Assembly (NCBI GenBank): GCA_039654915.1
Contig: CM077597.1
Coordinates: 36,864,001 to 36,928,000 of the forward strand
Reading direction: 5' to 3'
Length of the DNA stretch: 64,000 nt
DNA from: Aquilaria yunnanensis
Taxonomy: Eukaryota > Streptophyta > Magnoliopsida > Malvales > Thymelaeaceae
Part shown: positions 20,282 through 31,096 of the stretch, one piece after another
How positions within the stretch are numbered: the first letter of the stretch is position 1
How the letters are laid out: every line of letters starts with the position of its first letter
Translations under genes and position numbers: made by a program
The notes under the pieces: generated by a model
Told to the model about the DNA's origin: nothing
The model's input: the letters and a program-made list of their open reading frames with translations, nothing else
Databases searched by the model: none

Positions 20282-21698
20282 CGCTAGGTTTTGGGAGCAA
20301 AACAGTGCAGCGGAATTTAACCGAAACCCTCCAGGATCCAAGTGAAACGGGATAAACTGGGTGTTTGAAAATTTTCATACCTAATTTTTGATTGAGAACT
20401 CTCATTTAACTATAGAGCCGAATCACAAAACCTGAACAGTTGACGTGTTCAAGCTCTCTATGGTATCCACACGAGCCTCTCGGGATCACCACGCTTCCAC
20501 CACATCCCGGCAGATGCATTTCTCTTGCGCTCGTAGTGCTAGCTTGCATCCTCCAAGGAATTGTAAGAGAAGAGTGCGGCTGTCCTTTTCAGGAGGCTAG
20601 GGCAAGGAGACTTGCGAATTTCTCACTAAAAGTTGTATTTATAGTGAGACTCAACTTCCAGGCCTAATAGGTTTGAAAGCCCTAATCCAATTAGGCTTTA
20701 ATTTCAGGCTTAATAATGGCTCAACTCTTGGTCCCATTATTAATACGAAATTATTGTGAAATCATAACCCAAATAATTAGCCCATGCACTCTAATGATCT
20801 AAATAGCTCTATGTGTGCGACCCAATAGGCTCTTACCACGTTGACAATGATCATAAATCACATTTATGATCATAAGAAATGAGCGGTGTCTAGCAACACA
20901 TCATTGCTACCCAAGTGACAAGATTGTCGATGATTCGACTAAACCTTTATGATCATCACCGATATATGCTATTGTCCTTTTGTCCAAGATATCAAGACTA
21001 AGCACGAGACGTGGAATGTGTCACTCTCGTATAGCCCAATCTTTGGTTTCTTGATTACCGAGTAGACCAACTTAAACTGGTGATATTGATATTGTATATC
21101 AACTAATCTGAGCATGGCCATGCATTTTCTAAGTCTCACTCTATCAAGGGGCCCGAAGATATCACTCCCGTTACATAGGAGGGACAAATCCCATCTTGAT
21201 CATACAAATCCCTCCGCATGATATGTGATATACCCAATGACCTCCTTCAAGTTCACTCAGTTACCAGCAACAAAGGAAAGTATCAAAGTATGTGACTCAC
21301 ATGTAGGGAACCTTGATGATCTTAGGTCGAAGGACTACATATACCATGATCAGTATGAGAATCACTTATGACACTCATATAACGATCCATGTAGTGTTCT
21401 CATAGTGGGTCGGTCCAGTACACAAGTTCTCCAACTTGTACCCATATGTAGACTACATATCTCATATTAGTCTCCACATATGCTAGTCGTTATGTATTAT
21501 TGCAACCCACTCCACAATAATACTAGAGCAGGGACATTTGAGAATATCATTATTCTAGGGTTACAATTATGTTTATTACGTTACGCAAAAACAAAACAAC
21601 AAACATAATTGCTGGATTAATGCCTTAATAAAATATCATGACTCAATGTGCAAAAAATACAATCATCTCATGATTAGCTTTTGGGCACAAGACTAACA
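20282..21698 (-). repeat. 3' LTR of copia-2
   Basis: 1417 bp, full length. On plus it starts with the decayed end cgctaggttttggg and ends cactaaca-like (gactaaca). The polypurine tract (minus) abuts it at 21699-21713. Confidence 0.9.
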
Positions 21699-24600
21699 AT
21701 CTCCCACTTGCACTAAAAGCAGTCATCCATGTATCTAATACCGATGGACCTAGAATGGCTATCATGCTTCTACTGCGTAAGGGGCTTTGTCAGTGGATCA
21801 GCAATGTTGCTGTCTGTCGAAATCCTGCATATCCTTACATCACCCCTCTCGATGATCTCCCGGATGAGATGATAGTGTCGGAGTATGTGTTTGGATCACT
21901 GGTGAGATCGAGGTTCCTTAGCCTGTGTGCTTGCTCCATTGTTGTCACAATAGAGCTCTATCGGGTCGGCAATGCTCGGAACCACCCCAAGTTCAGTGAT
22001 GAACTTCTTGATCCAAACTGCCTCCTTTGTAGCATGAGAGGCGACAATGTACTCAGATTCTGTTGTAGAGTCAGCTACTATCTCTTGCTTTGAACTCTTC
22101 CAGCTTACAGCACCACCACCAATGCAAAACACATAACCAGATTGCGATCTAAAATCATCCTTATCGGATTGGAAGCTTGCATCAGTGTAACCCCTTACAA
22201 CGAGCTCATCTTCACCTCCAAGGACCAAGAATGCATCCTTAGTCCTTCGTAAGTACTTAAGGATGTTCTTAACAGCTGCTTAGTGACTCTCACCAGGGTC
22301 CAATTGGCACTTACTCATCATGCTTAAGGCATATGAGACATTGGGATGAGTACATATCATGGCATACATGATAGATCCAATTGTCGAGGCATATGGACTC
22401 TTACTCATGCGCTCTCTTTCCTTGGGTGTACTTGGATACTGAGATCTAGAAAGAGTTATACCATGTGACATGGGCAAGAATCCTTTCTTGGAATCTTGCA
22501 TGCTAAACCTCTTTAGCACCTTGTCAATGTATGTACTTTGGCTTAGGCCAAGAAGCTTTCTAGATCTATCTCTGTAGATCTTGATGCCTAACACATAGGC
22601 TGCTTCACCAAAGTCCTTCAGAGAAACATTTCCCTAGCCAAGTCTTCACAAACTGTAGCTCAGGAATGTCATTCCCGATGAGTAGTATGTCATCTACATA
22701 CAACACCAAGAAGACAATAGCGCTCCCACTAACCTTCTTGTAGACACAAGGTTCATCTTCATTTTTGATAAAACCAAACTCTTTGATTGGTTCATCAAAA
22801 CGAAGATTCCAATTTCAAGAAGTTTGCTTCAGTCCATAAGTGGACCTTTGCAACTTGCACAGTTTATTGGCATTCTTAGGAGTGACAAAACCCTCAGGTT
22901 GTGTCATGTACACATCCTCAAGTAGCTTTCCATTTAGGAATGCAGTTTTGACATCCATTTGCCATATCTCATAATCATAGTGTGCAGCAATAGCGAACAA
23001 AATTCGGATGGATTTAAGCATAGCAACTAGTGAAAAAGTTTCATCATAGTCAATACCATGAATTTGCTTGAAACCTTTTGCAACCAATCTTCCCTTAAAG
23101 GTAATCACATTACCATCCATGTCAATTTTCTTCTTGAAAACCCATTTGCACCCTATGGGTTTTACCCCTTCAGGTGGGTCAACCAAAGTCCATACTTGGT
23201 TTTCATACATGGATTCCATCTCGGATTTCATGGCCACTAGCCACTTCTCAGAATCAGGCCCCGACATAGCTTGTTGGTAAGTTGTGGGCTCATCCTGCTC
23301 CATAAGCATCACATCACCAATGTGAGTCACAAGAAATCCATATCTCTCAGGCTCACACTGAATCCTACTAGACCTACGTGGGCTCTGTGCTACAGGAACA
23401 GACTCTTGAACCACAACATCTTGTGGTGTCTGTTCAAGTTCCATTTCAGGTTTGATGTCTCCTTGTTGTTCTTGAATTTTTTCAAGTTCTACTTTCCTCC
23501 CACTAGTTCCTTTAGAGATAAACTCTTTCTCTAAAAAGACACCAGTTTGAGCAAGAAACACTTTTTTCTCAGAAGGATTGTAGAAATAGTAACCCTTTGT
23601 TTGTTTGGGATACCCGACAAAAAAACATTTTTGAGATTTGGGCCCTAGTTTGTCAGAGGATTGACATTTCACATAAGTGTCACGGCCCCAAATCTTCATA
23701 AAAGACAAATTGGGACGCCTCCCACTCCGTATCTCATATGGTGTCTTTTGAACCGATTTAGATGGAACTCGGTTTAGTGTAAAAGCGGCTGTCTCTAGAG
23801 CATGTCCCTAAAAGGAGTTTGGAAGGTTAGCTTGACTCATTATAGAGTGAACCATGTCTAACAGAGTTCGATTCCTCCTTTCAGATACACCATTCCATTG
23901 AGGTGTACCTAGTGGAGTGAGTTGTGATACTATACCATACTCCTTCAGATAGTGAAGGAATTCTCGATCCAAGTACTGTCCACCTCGATCTGATTGAAGC
24001 ACTTTGATACTCTTCCCAAGTTGATTCTCTACTTCATTCTTGAATTCTTTGAACTTTTCAAAGGATTCTGACTTGTGTCTCATAAGATACACATAGCCAT
24101 ATCTACTAAAGTCATCGGTGAAAGTAATGAAGTATTGAAAACCTCTTCTAGCATGTGTAGACATAGGGCCACATACATCGCTATGTATGAGTCCTAGTAA
24201 GTCATTAGCCCTTTCACTTTGCCTTGTGAATGGGGCTTTGGTCATCTTGCCCAACAAACATGACTCACATGTGTCATATGATTCAAAATCAAATGAGTCC
24301 AAAGTCCATCCTTATAGAGCTTGGATATGCGGGTGTTGTTTATATGGCCCAAGCGACAGTGCCAAAGATAGGTCGGGTTTGAATCATTTAATTTGACCTT
24401 CTTGGTATTCACATTATAGATTGGATCTTTGAGGTCTAGAACATACAACCAATTGCTAAGTTGAGCACTGCCATAAAAGATGTCATTCAAATAAATAGAA
24501 CAACAGAACAACATTTGTCCTTTGTTATAAATGAAAAACCTTTCTTGTCCAAACAAGAAACAGAAATAAAATTTCTACTAATAGTAGGCACAAAGTAGCA

Positions 24601-25668
24601 ATTGTCTAATTCTAAAACTAATCCACTAGGTAAAGTGAGAACATAAGTCCCTACGGCTAAGCCAGCAACCCTTGTTCCATTTCCAACACATAGGTCCACT
24701 TCACCTCGGGCCAATCTTCTACTTCTACTTAGATCCTGCACATTTGCACAAATGTGAGATCCATATCCAGTATCCAATACCCAAGATGAGGAAGTAGAAA
24801 AGTTAGCCTTTATAACAAAAATGTCTGAAGTGGAAGTCTTACTTCCCTTTTCCTTAGCAAGTTCTTCAAGATAGAGCTTGCAGTTGTGCTTCCAGTGTCC
24901 AGGTTGCTTACAATGGAAGCACTCCCCTTCCTTAGCCACACCACCCTTTGGTTTCAGTGCAGCTGAAGAAAAATTAGTATTGGACTTTCCATTAGCTTTA
25001 CCCTTCTTCTTGTTGGCTTTTCGCTTTCCTTTGCCCTTTTGAACCACCAAAATGGGCTTATCCTTCTTAAGGTTTTGCTCAGCAGTTCTCAACATGTTGA
25101 GCAATTCAGGAAGGGATTTGTCAAGGTCATTCATGTTATAGTTCATGAGAAACTGACTGTAGCTTTCAGGCAACGATTGCAAGACTACATCAACAGCCAA
25201 CTCTTTCTGAAGAGCAAATCCCAAACTCTCAAGATTCTCAATGTACCCAATCATCTTGAGCACATGATGACCCACAGGACTTCCTTCAGACATTTTGCAC
25301 TAAAACATTGCCTTAGAGGTCTCAAACCACTCATGCCTAACTTGCTCTTGGAAAAGCATTTTGAGATGTTTGATCATATCGAACACCCCCATGTTCTCAT
25401 GTTGCTTCTGAAGCTCAGATTCCATGGTAATAAGCATGAGGCATCCAACATCCAAAGCATCATCAGAATGCCTCTTGTGAGCATCCCTTTCAGCTCTTGG
25501 AGCAGTGGCAGCAGGCTTATTCGGAATGGGCTACTCTAGGACATAAGCCTTTCTTTCTTGCTTGAGGACGATCCTTAAGTTTCGGTACCATTTGAGGAAG
25601 TTTGTCCCATTCAGTTTTTCCTTCTCAAGGATCGATCGCAACGAAAGTGTCGATGTGTTTTGTGCCAT
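21693..25668 (-). pseudogene. Copia gag-pol polyprotein of copia-2, broken
   Basis: Collinear with the intact copia-1 polyprotein over its whole length (start ATG at 25668-25666, stop in the LTR at 21693). Open pieces cover gag with the zinc knuckle and protease (24487-25293), integrase (23808-24302), the integrase end plus reverse transcriptase start (22815-23708) and RNase H (21896-22228). Breaks include two Gln-to-stop changes in gag (CAG to TAG, near 25533 and 25303), a Trp/Gly-region stop near 23810, and frameshifts around 24300, 22800 and 22620. Most changes are C-to-T on one strand, as expected of methylated, silenced DNA. It encodes no functional polyprotein. Confidence 0.9.
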
Positions 25669-27178
25669 GGTTATCTACAACAGTAAATATGCAGTGTAAG
25701 AGTCATGTATTTTAATTCATTTAATACGGACTTTTATTAAACGATACTCCCACTATTTTCCTCAAAATAATAACCCTCGACATTATTTCGGAACACCTCG
25801 ACGCTAAGGTATTCTAGTGGTCCAAGATCCATATTTGACCACAACCTGAGTCAGCTTTGGCTTTTCTCTCAAGATACAGCTATTTAGGTAGGCAACTCCT
25901 TGCCAATTGCATCTTATGCAATTCTTGGATAGTTGGGTGAACAACACTTGTCCAAGCTCATCTCATGAACTTAAGCCCAACTCTATGCCTCTAAGTCCCT
26001 AATCCTATTAGGATGACTTAGCTAAGTCAGACCCAAAGTTAGCAGTTTGGATATCACAATTATCCCATTGCGCCTTACCAAGATGAACATAGGTGCTTTG
26101 CTTTGGTAAACCCACCTAATGTTGATCAAAGTCTTGACGAGTGCCAACATTTGGAAGGCATCACATTTAATGACTTAATATTTGTTTGAGGGATTTTTGT
26201 TTTGATCTCACCAATTTGTTATCTCCGGTTGTCTTATACATGCATCACATACAAAAATAAAACATGGATTTCATGCTTACAAGAAAGTAAACGTGACATG
26301 GTTATAGCCCAAACTATGCGATATTCTCAAGCTAATGAGAATATCATAAAAGGCTAAGAAAAGAAAAGGGTCTTCACAAGATTATTCTCTTCCTTTCTTG
26401 GTTGCTCTTTTGTTGTCACCTCCTTGGACATACCACCTTGGATGATCATTGGACATACCAGCTTGGATGATCCCATAATGTACCATTACATTAATAATAG
26501 AAAGCTCGAGTTACATTCAAGGGGAGTAAGGTGAGAAAAGAATGTACAATGAGAGTAACAAGAGAAGGCACGACTAGCAGGCCGTATTTACAAGTACAAC
26601 CAATCAAGGGTTATAACCATGCACCATGCTTCAACCATCAATCAGCATAACATGCCAAATCTCATTCAACAAATGCATGCCAATTTTCGTGAGCTGATTA
26701 ACTAGTTTTATTTATGTGGCACTTCGCATACGGCGGTCCCGCTGGCCGGTCAGCGGACGGGATCAAGGGGGGCTGCCCTTGCGGGGGTTACGAGGGGGGC
26801 AGTGCCCCCCGGCACAAAAAATTGTCTTACAATTGTTTAGCCCGAGATCTTCTATTTCGAGCAAGTAGGCACCTGAGACTCCTCCATTCGTGCCACCAAA
26901 AGTACCTTACTTTCGGTTCACGAACAGGCCGAATCCGAACCAAGCTAGGGTTTTTGCAATTATTGCAAGAATCCTAATCCATATAGGTATCTCATACCTA
27001 TCAATTTTGGGTTAATCTCATTAGCCAATTAGTGTCGTTTCTTCATCTATGTCATATGTTCATTATGAGTTTCGGTTTCATGCATCATGAATCAATCTAA
27101 TTAATCATGGACGAAAGCAACCGAACACATAACATCATGCGATTCAACATTCAATCCCGATTTAGGGTTTCACCAGTA
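25669..27178 (-). other. Leader of copia-2
   Basis: It aligns with the copia-1 leader in reverse, including the GC-rich island (near 26726-26815). There one of the two palindromes is lost and the other altered. No gene. Confidence 0.7.
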
Positions 27179-27190
27179 GCTCTGATACCA
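27179..27190 (-). other. Primer-binding site of copia-2
   Basis: gctctgatacca on plus is the exact reverse complement of TGGTATCAGAGC, one base from the LTR, as in copia-1. It fixes the orientation of the element. Confidence 0.93.
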
Positions 27191-27191
27191 C

Positions 27192-28451
27192 TGTTAGGTT
27201 TCGGGAGCCAAACAGCGCAGCGGAATTTAACCGAAACCCTCCAGGATCCAAGTGAAATGGGATAAACTGGGTGTTCAAAAATTTTCATACCTAATTTTGG
27301 GTTGAGGACTCTCACTCAACTGTAGAGTCGAATCACAAAACCTGAATAGTTGACATGTTCAAGCTCTCTATGGTATCCACACAAGCCTCTCGGGATCACC
27401 ACGCTTCAACCACGTCTCGGTAGATGCGTTTCTCTTGCGCTCGCAGTGCTAGCTTACGTCCTCCAAGGAATTGCAAGAAAAGAGTGCGGCTATCCTTTTC
27501 GGGTGGCTAGGGCAAGGAGACCTGTGAATTTCTCACTAAAAGTTGTATTTATAGTGAGACTCAACTTCTAGGCCTAATGGGTTTCAAAACCCTAATCCAA
27601 TTAGGCTTTAATTTTAGGCTTAATAATGGCTCAACTCTTGGGCCCATTATTAATATGAAATTATTGTGAAACCATAACCCAAATAATTAGCCCATGCACT
27701 TTAATGATCCAAATAGCTCTATGTATGTGACCCAATAGGCTCTTACCACGTTGGCAATGATCATAAATCACATTTATGATCATAAGCAATGAGCGGTGTC
27801 TAGCAACACATCATTGCTACCTAAGTGACAAGATTGTCGATGATTCGACTAAACCTTTATGATCATCACCAATATATGCTATTTTCCTTTTGTCTAAGAT
27901 ATCAAGACTAAGCACGAGACATGGAATATGTCACTCTCGTATAGCCCAATCTTTGGTTTATTGATTAGCGAGTAGACCAACTTAAACTGATGACATTGAT
28001 ATCGTATATCAACTCATCCAAGCATGGCCATGCATTTTTTAAGTCTCACTCTATCAAGGGAAGCCTTGATGATCTTAGGTCGAAGGACTACATATACCAT
28101 GATCAGTATGAGAATCACTTATGAAACTCATGTAACGATCCATGTAGTGTTCTCATGGTGGGTCGGTCCAGTACACAAGTTCTCCAACTTGTACCCATAT
28201 GTAGACTACATATCTCATATTAGTCTCCACATATGCTAGTCGTTATGTATTATTGCAACCCACTCCACAATAATACTAAAGCAGGGACATTTGAGAATAT
28301 CATTTTTGTAGGGTTACAATTATGTTTATTACATTACACATAAACAAAACAACAAACATAATTGCTGGATTAATGCCTTAATAAAATATCATGACTCAAT
28401 GTGCAAAAAATACAATCATCTCATGATTGGCTTTTGGGCACAACACTAACA
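27192..28451 (-). repeat. 5' LTR of copia-2, with an internal deletion
   Basis: 1260 bp rather than 1417. About 158 bp are missing at 28060 relative to the other LTRs. The break lies between 'tctatcaaggg' and 'aagccttgatgatc', and an AGGG(A) stretch is present at both ends of the missing piece, so a microhomology-mediated deletion is likely. It happened after insertion, since the 3' LTR is full length. Confidence 0.88.
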
Positions 28452-28456
28452 TTTAC

Positions 28457-28700
28457 TTCCTTTATTACCTCAACCTGTAAAAGACATTGTACTTCTTTTT
28501 TGATGAAGTTCCTTCTATTTAAGGTGTGGTTGTGTTTTTTCTATCGAATAGGCCATGCGTTAGGTTTAAAGGTAAGGCTATGTTGGATTATGTCTAGGCT
28601 TGTGTTGGGTGTGTCCTTCTTTGAGTAAGCAAACAAGTCTTTATTTGAAAGCAAGAAAGGCACATGTTTGGCCTTTTCCTCTTAGGGCATATGCTTCCCA
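28457..28700 (-). pseudogene. Tat-type gypsy reverse transcriptase, N-terminal part
   Basis: Continues the reverse transcriptase cut by copia-2. Minus-strand codons resemble the DLFAW-S-DMPGI and KKEVQ-LLQVEFIKEV blocks found before the catalytic core in Tat elements. Broken by frameshifts. Between 28700 and 28830 lies spacer with no clear motif. Confidence 0.6.
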
Positions 28701-28829
28701 ATTTAAGTACTTCAAATTGGAATCAATTCTAAACTCTCAGTTTCCACTCCCTCAAAATCATCCGTGTCATCTATTTGAAAGTCATATTCTTTTCCTGAGG
28801 TAGCTTTCCCATAGGTCTGGGCATGAATC

Positions 28830-29350
28830 CTTCCATGTGCTTACCTATTATTGATGAAAACCTTATGCACGTCAGCCTGGTAGATGAAGATATCTGTATC
28901 GCCCTTCTTGGTCTCAAAAGTTAGAGTCAAGTACTTTATGTCCGACTTGAGGTGGAGTTTACCCTGTGTGTGTCTTTGAAGGACAAGATTATATAAGGAA
29001 GGGGCATGAATGACTATGAATCTTGTCATGGTTGACGCAACAAGTTCACTATCATCCTTTATTGATTTTCCCTTTAACATCGAAGGCAAGTCGATCCATT
29101 TGAGGAAGGGGAGTTCCCCTGGTTGTATGCCGAAGGTTGGTAATCACAGGGGCTTAAGCTACTCCTGTGAGGTCCTTATATTTAGGAGTAGATGGGCGTA
29201 GAGGACTTCAGCATTAGAGCCATCGTTGCAAAGGACCCTTTTTACATCCCAGTTCCCAATCCAAGTTATGATCAGTAAGAGGTGATCATATGGTAACATG
29301 ACTAATGATCCATTTCTCTAGGAAAGCTTGTTAGCCACACTATCATGCCC
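28830..29350 (-). pseudogene. Tat-type gypsy protease region, decayed
   Basis: Minus-strand codons at 29205-29350 give VKRVLCNDGSNAEVLY, the Tat protease motif in which the usual VLIDNGSSADILY has lost its catalytic context (CNDG). Downstream codons at 28841-29089 give APSLYNLVL followed by LHLKSDIKYLTL, corresponding to the conserved YN-ILGR-LN and YHL-IKFPT blocks after the protease. The Gly-Arg of the ILGR motif is changed. Confidence 0.65.
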
Positions 29351-29725
29351 CATTAGAGTGATCTCCTGCTCTTTTCTTTTTCTTTCCAATGAATACCAAT
29401 GCTAATTTTTTGTATGGACCTGAAAGGTAAAGGTGGCTATCTTTGGTGACTTTTATTACTTTAGCATTTATTAGAGTCATACCCTCATCATCACACATCC
29501 TTTCATCCTTCTTATTGTCACAGGACCTTAGAAAAGGCAGGTGAAGATATTGCCAAAGTTGGCCTTATTTGATTAGGGGCTCAGTGTATTTTCTAAGTTA
29601 AGAAAAGCCTTTGGTGTAATGACTGTGGTCCCTTTTGAACTAGCAATAATTCTTCATGTTTTTTTTGTTGTTCGAAGTCATCAACTTTAGGCATTGAATT
29701 GTTGCTCCCTGCTTTTCAAGGGTCA
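29351..29725. other. Tat gag-protease link, no readable domain
   Basis: Expected to hold the gag zinc knuckle and spacer on the minus strand. I could not pick out a CCHC motif; the sequence is heavily decayed. Confidence 0.35.
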
Positions 29726-29984
29726 TTAGGATATTGGTCCTCGTAGTGTTTCAGGGGTTAATATTTCCTCAGTTCTTTTCTGATCATCCAGCACCCTCTC
29801 ATTAGTACCAAGGTTGGTTGGGTGGTACGTCAAATGCGGGCCTTCATACTTTAGTCTTCCCATTTGGAGCTCTTCGGTAGTCATATGTTGTTTAGCCTTT
29901 TGGTAGAAATCTCCTAGGGTCTTTGGAGGATCCTTCAAGAATTCTGAAAATAGCTATGAACCATCCAAAGTCCTAAAACATCAT
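29726..29984 (-). pseudogene. Tat-type gag fragment
   Basis: Minus-strand codons read LKDPPKTLGDFYQKAKQHM with TTEELQMG following. The same block appears in the second Tat-type gag at 43980-44065 (LDEFYRRAKYLMTAKEL). Upstream residues (GLWMVHS, then a stop) still match the end of the gag core. The match stops exactly at 29984 where the LTR-like repeat begins, so the gag start, leader and primer-binding site are missing. Confidence 0.65.
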
Positions 29985-30440
29985 TGTTTGAGGTTGGGCG
30001 CAAAGCGAGCTTGGCTGAAGATAGTCTTAAAGCACAAAAGAAGGTGAATTAAGAGGGCTTTCTCAAAGTATTTCTAGGGAAAATCCTCTAACACACAAGT
30101 CAGGCATTTTGAAAAATAGGAGAGCAGCAGAGCTAGAAGAGAGAGGGCCAAGTAATGTGATACCTCTTTCTAGGAGATGGCTAAGGGTATTGATAGGGCA
30201 AGGTGAGGTTGGGCCATTGGGCTTGCCAAGAGAGGGGTTGGATACATGGCTAGCAAGATCCAAGAATGTAGAAGCCGTACCTCTTAGGCAATACTTCCAG
30301 TTAGACTGGAGGTGCCAGTGGTGGCTTGTTCTAACACATTGCTAAAGCAACTATCTGGTCGGCGGTCCTTCAAGCCTCCTTCATGATTAGGTCTCGAAGT
30401 CCTTGTGGTGGGTTATGAAGGTTGTTTGTTGTTTAGTTAG
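29985..30440 (-). repeat. LTR-like repeat B of the Tat element
   Basis: Begins TGTTTGAGGTTGGGC and is collinear with repeat A (from 5180) for about 450 bp, with perhaps one position in five changed. The TATA region is decayed (tattgatagg). On the minus strand it is the 5' LTR if the element is one unit, but it directly touches gag codons rather than a primer-binding site. Confidence 0.5.
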
Positions 30441-30852
30441 CTACCATTTGGCAAAGACTTTTCAAATTTTGAGTAGTTGTTCTTGAGGAGGTATATGGTG
30501 AGGTAGGTGACTAAGGGCTTATCGCCTATTTAGTCAGTTAGGACCCAAACCAACCGATTGAACACTCTTAGGGTTTGATTTCAACAAAGAAATGATAAAT
30601 TGGTGAAGTTTGGACATTGATTTCAATTAGAGAGGGAGAGCTATGGGTTTTGAAAAGTTAGGGAAGATGACTAGTAAAAACAACTTATAAGCTTTTAAAC
30701 GAAACCTATCAAGATTGGGTGTAAAATGACTATTTTGCCCAGTGCACTTAAATGCCAAAATTTAACTAGGAACCATTTACCTTCTACAACTTACTTGATT
30801 AGCTAAATTTAACTAGTTGAGGCATTTAGGTAGTGATTTTAGACTTGTTAAA
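30441..30852. other. No gene seen
   Basis: AT-rich sequence without a readable frame or a recognised repeat. It may include the outer part of LTR repeat B. Confidence 0.4.
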
Positions 30853-31096
30853 TACTCCCTTTGTTTTGCATTAATTGACCATTTTACCTTTTTTTACTGA
30901 AGTTTTACTTGAACATATTCATATTAATATGTATTCAAAAAATTTATTAAAAATGATATTTAGAAATTATAATATTTAAAGCTTTATTTTCATAGAAAAT
31001 ATTCATATTTTTATTATAAATTTTGAAAGAAATAAAATCATAAATTAATTACTATGAATAGTAAAAGGGTTAGTTTTTTGTGAAAGAAAGGGAGTA
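30853..31096 (+). mobile_element. Stowaway-like MITE, best-preserved copy
   Basis: 244 bp including the terminal TA bases. The ends tactccctttgtttt and gaaagaaagggagta are inverted repeats. The inside is almost pure A/T with no frame, as usual for these non-autonomous elements that depend on a Tc1/mariner transposase elsewhere. Copies 1 and 2 near the lipoyl synthase gene share its right half. Confidence 0.65.

Larger units (their letters stand above)
20282..28451 (-). mobile_element. Degenerate full-length copia element (copia-2), same family
   Basis: 8170 bp in the opposite orientation to copia-1. The target duplication TTTAC flanks it exactly (20277-20281 and 28452-28456). The 3' LTR is at 20282-21698 and the 5' LTR at 27192-28451, the latter with an internal deletion. 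Its first LTR base pair has decayed (TG to CG on plus at 20282). The two LTRs differ at about 46 of the first 610 aligned positions by my count, so it is much older than copia-1. It sits in the Tat reverse transcriptase. Confidence 0.93.
5180..30440 (-). mobile_element. Old Tat-type Ty3/gypsy element, split by two copia insertions
   Basis: Read on the minus strand, the order from right to left is LTR-like repeat (29985-30440), gag piece (29726-29984), protease region (28830-29350), reverse transcriptase (28457-28700 and 19280-20281), RNase H (18660-19280), integrase (17560-18660), an extra frame antisense to pol (6330-7164 and 15490-17050), then the second LTR-like repeat (from 5180). This is the order known for Tat elements with an antisense frame between pol and the 3' LTR (Grande is the classic case). 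Removing the copia elements at 7165-15489 and 20282-28451 rejoins the aORF and the reverse transcriptase across one copy of each target duplication. All frames carry stops, so the element is dead. The outer LTR limits are uncertain. Confidence 0.6.
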
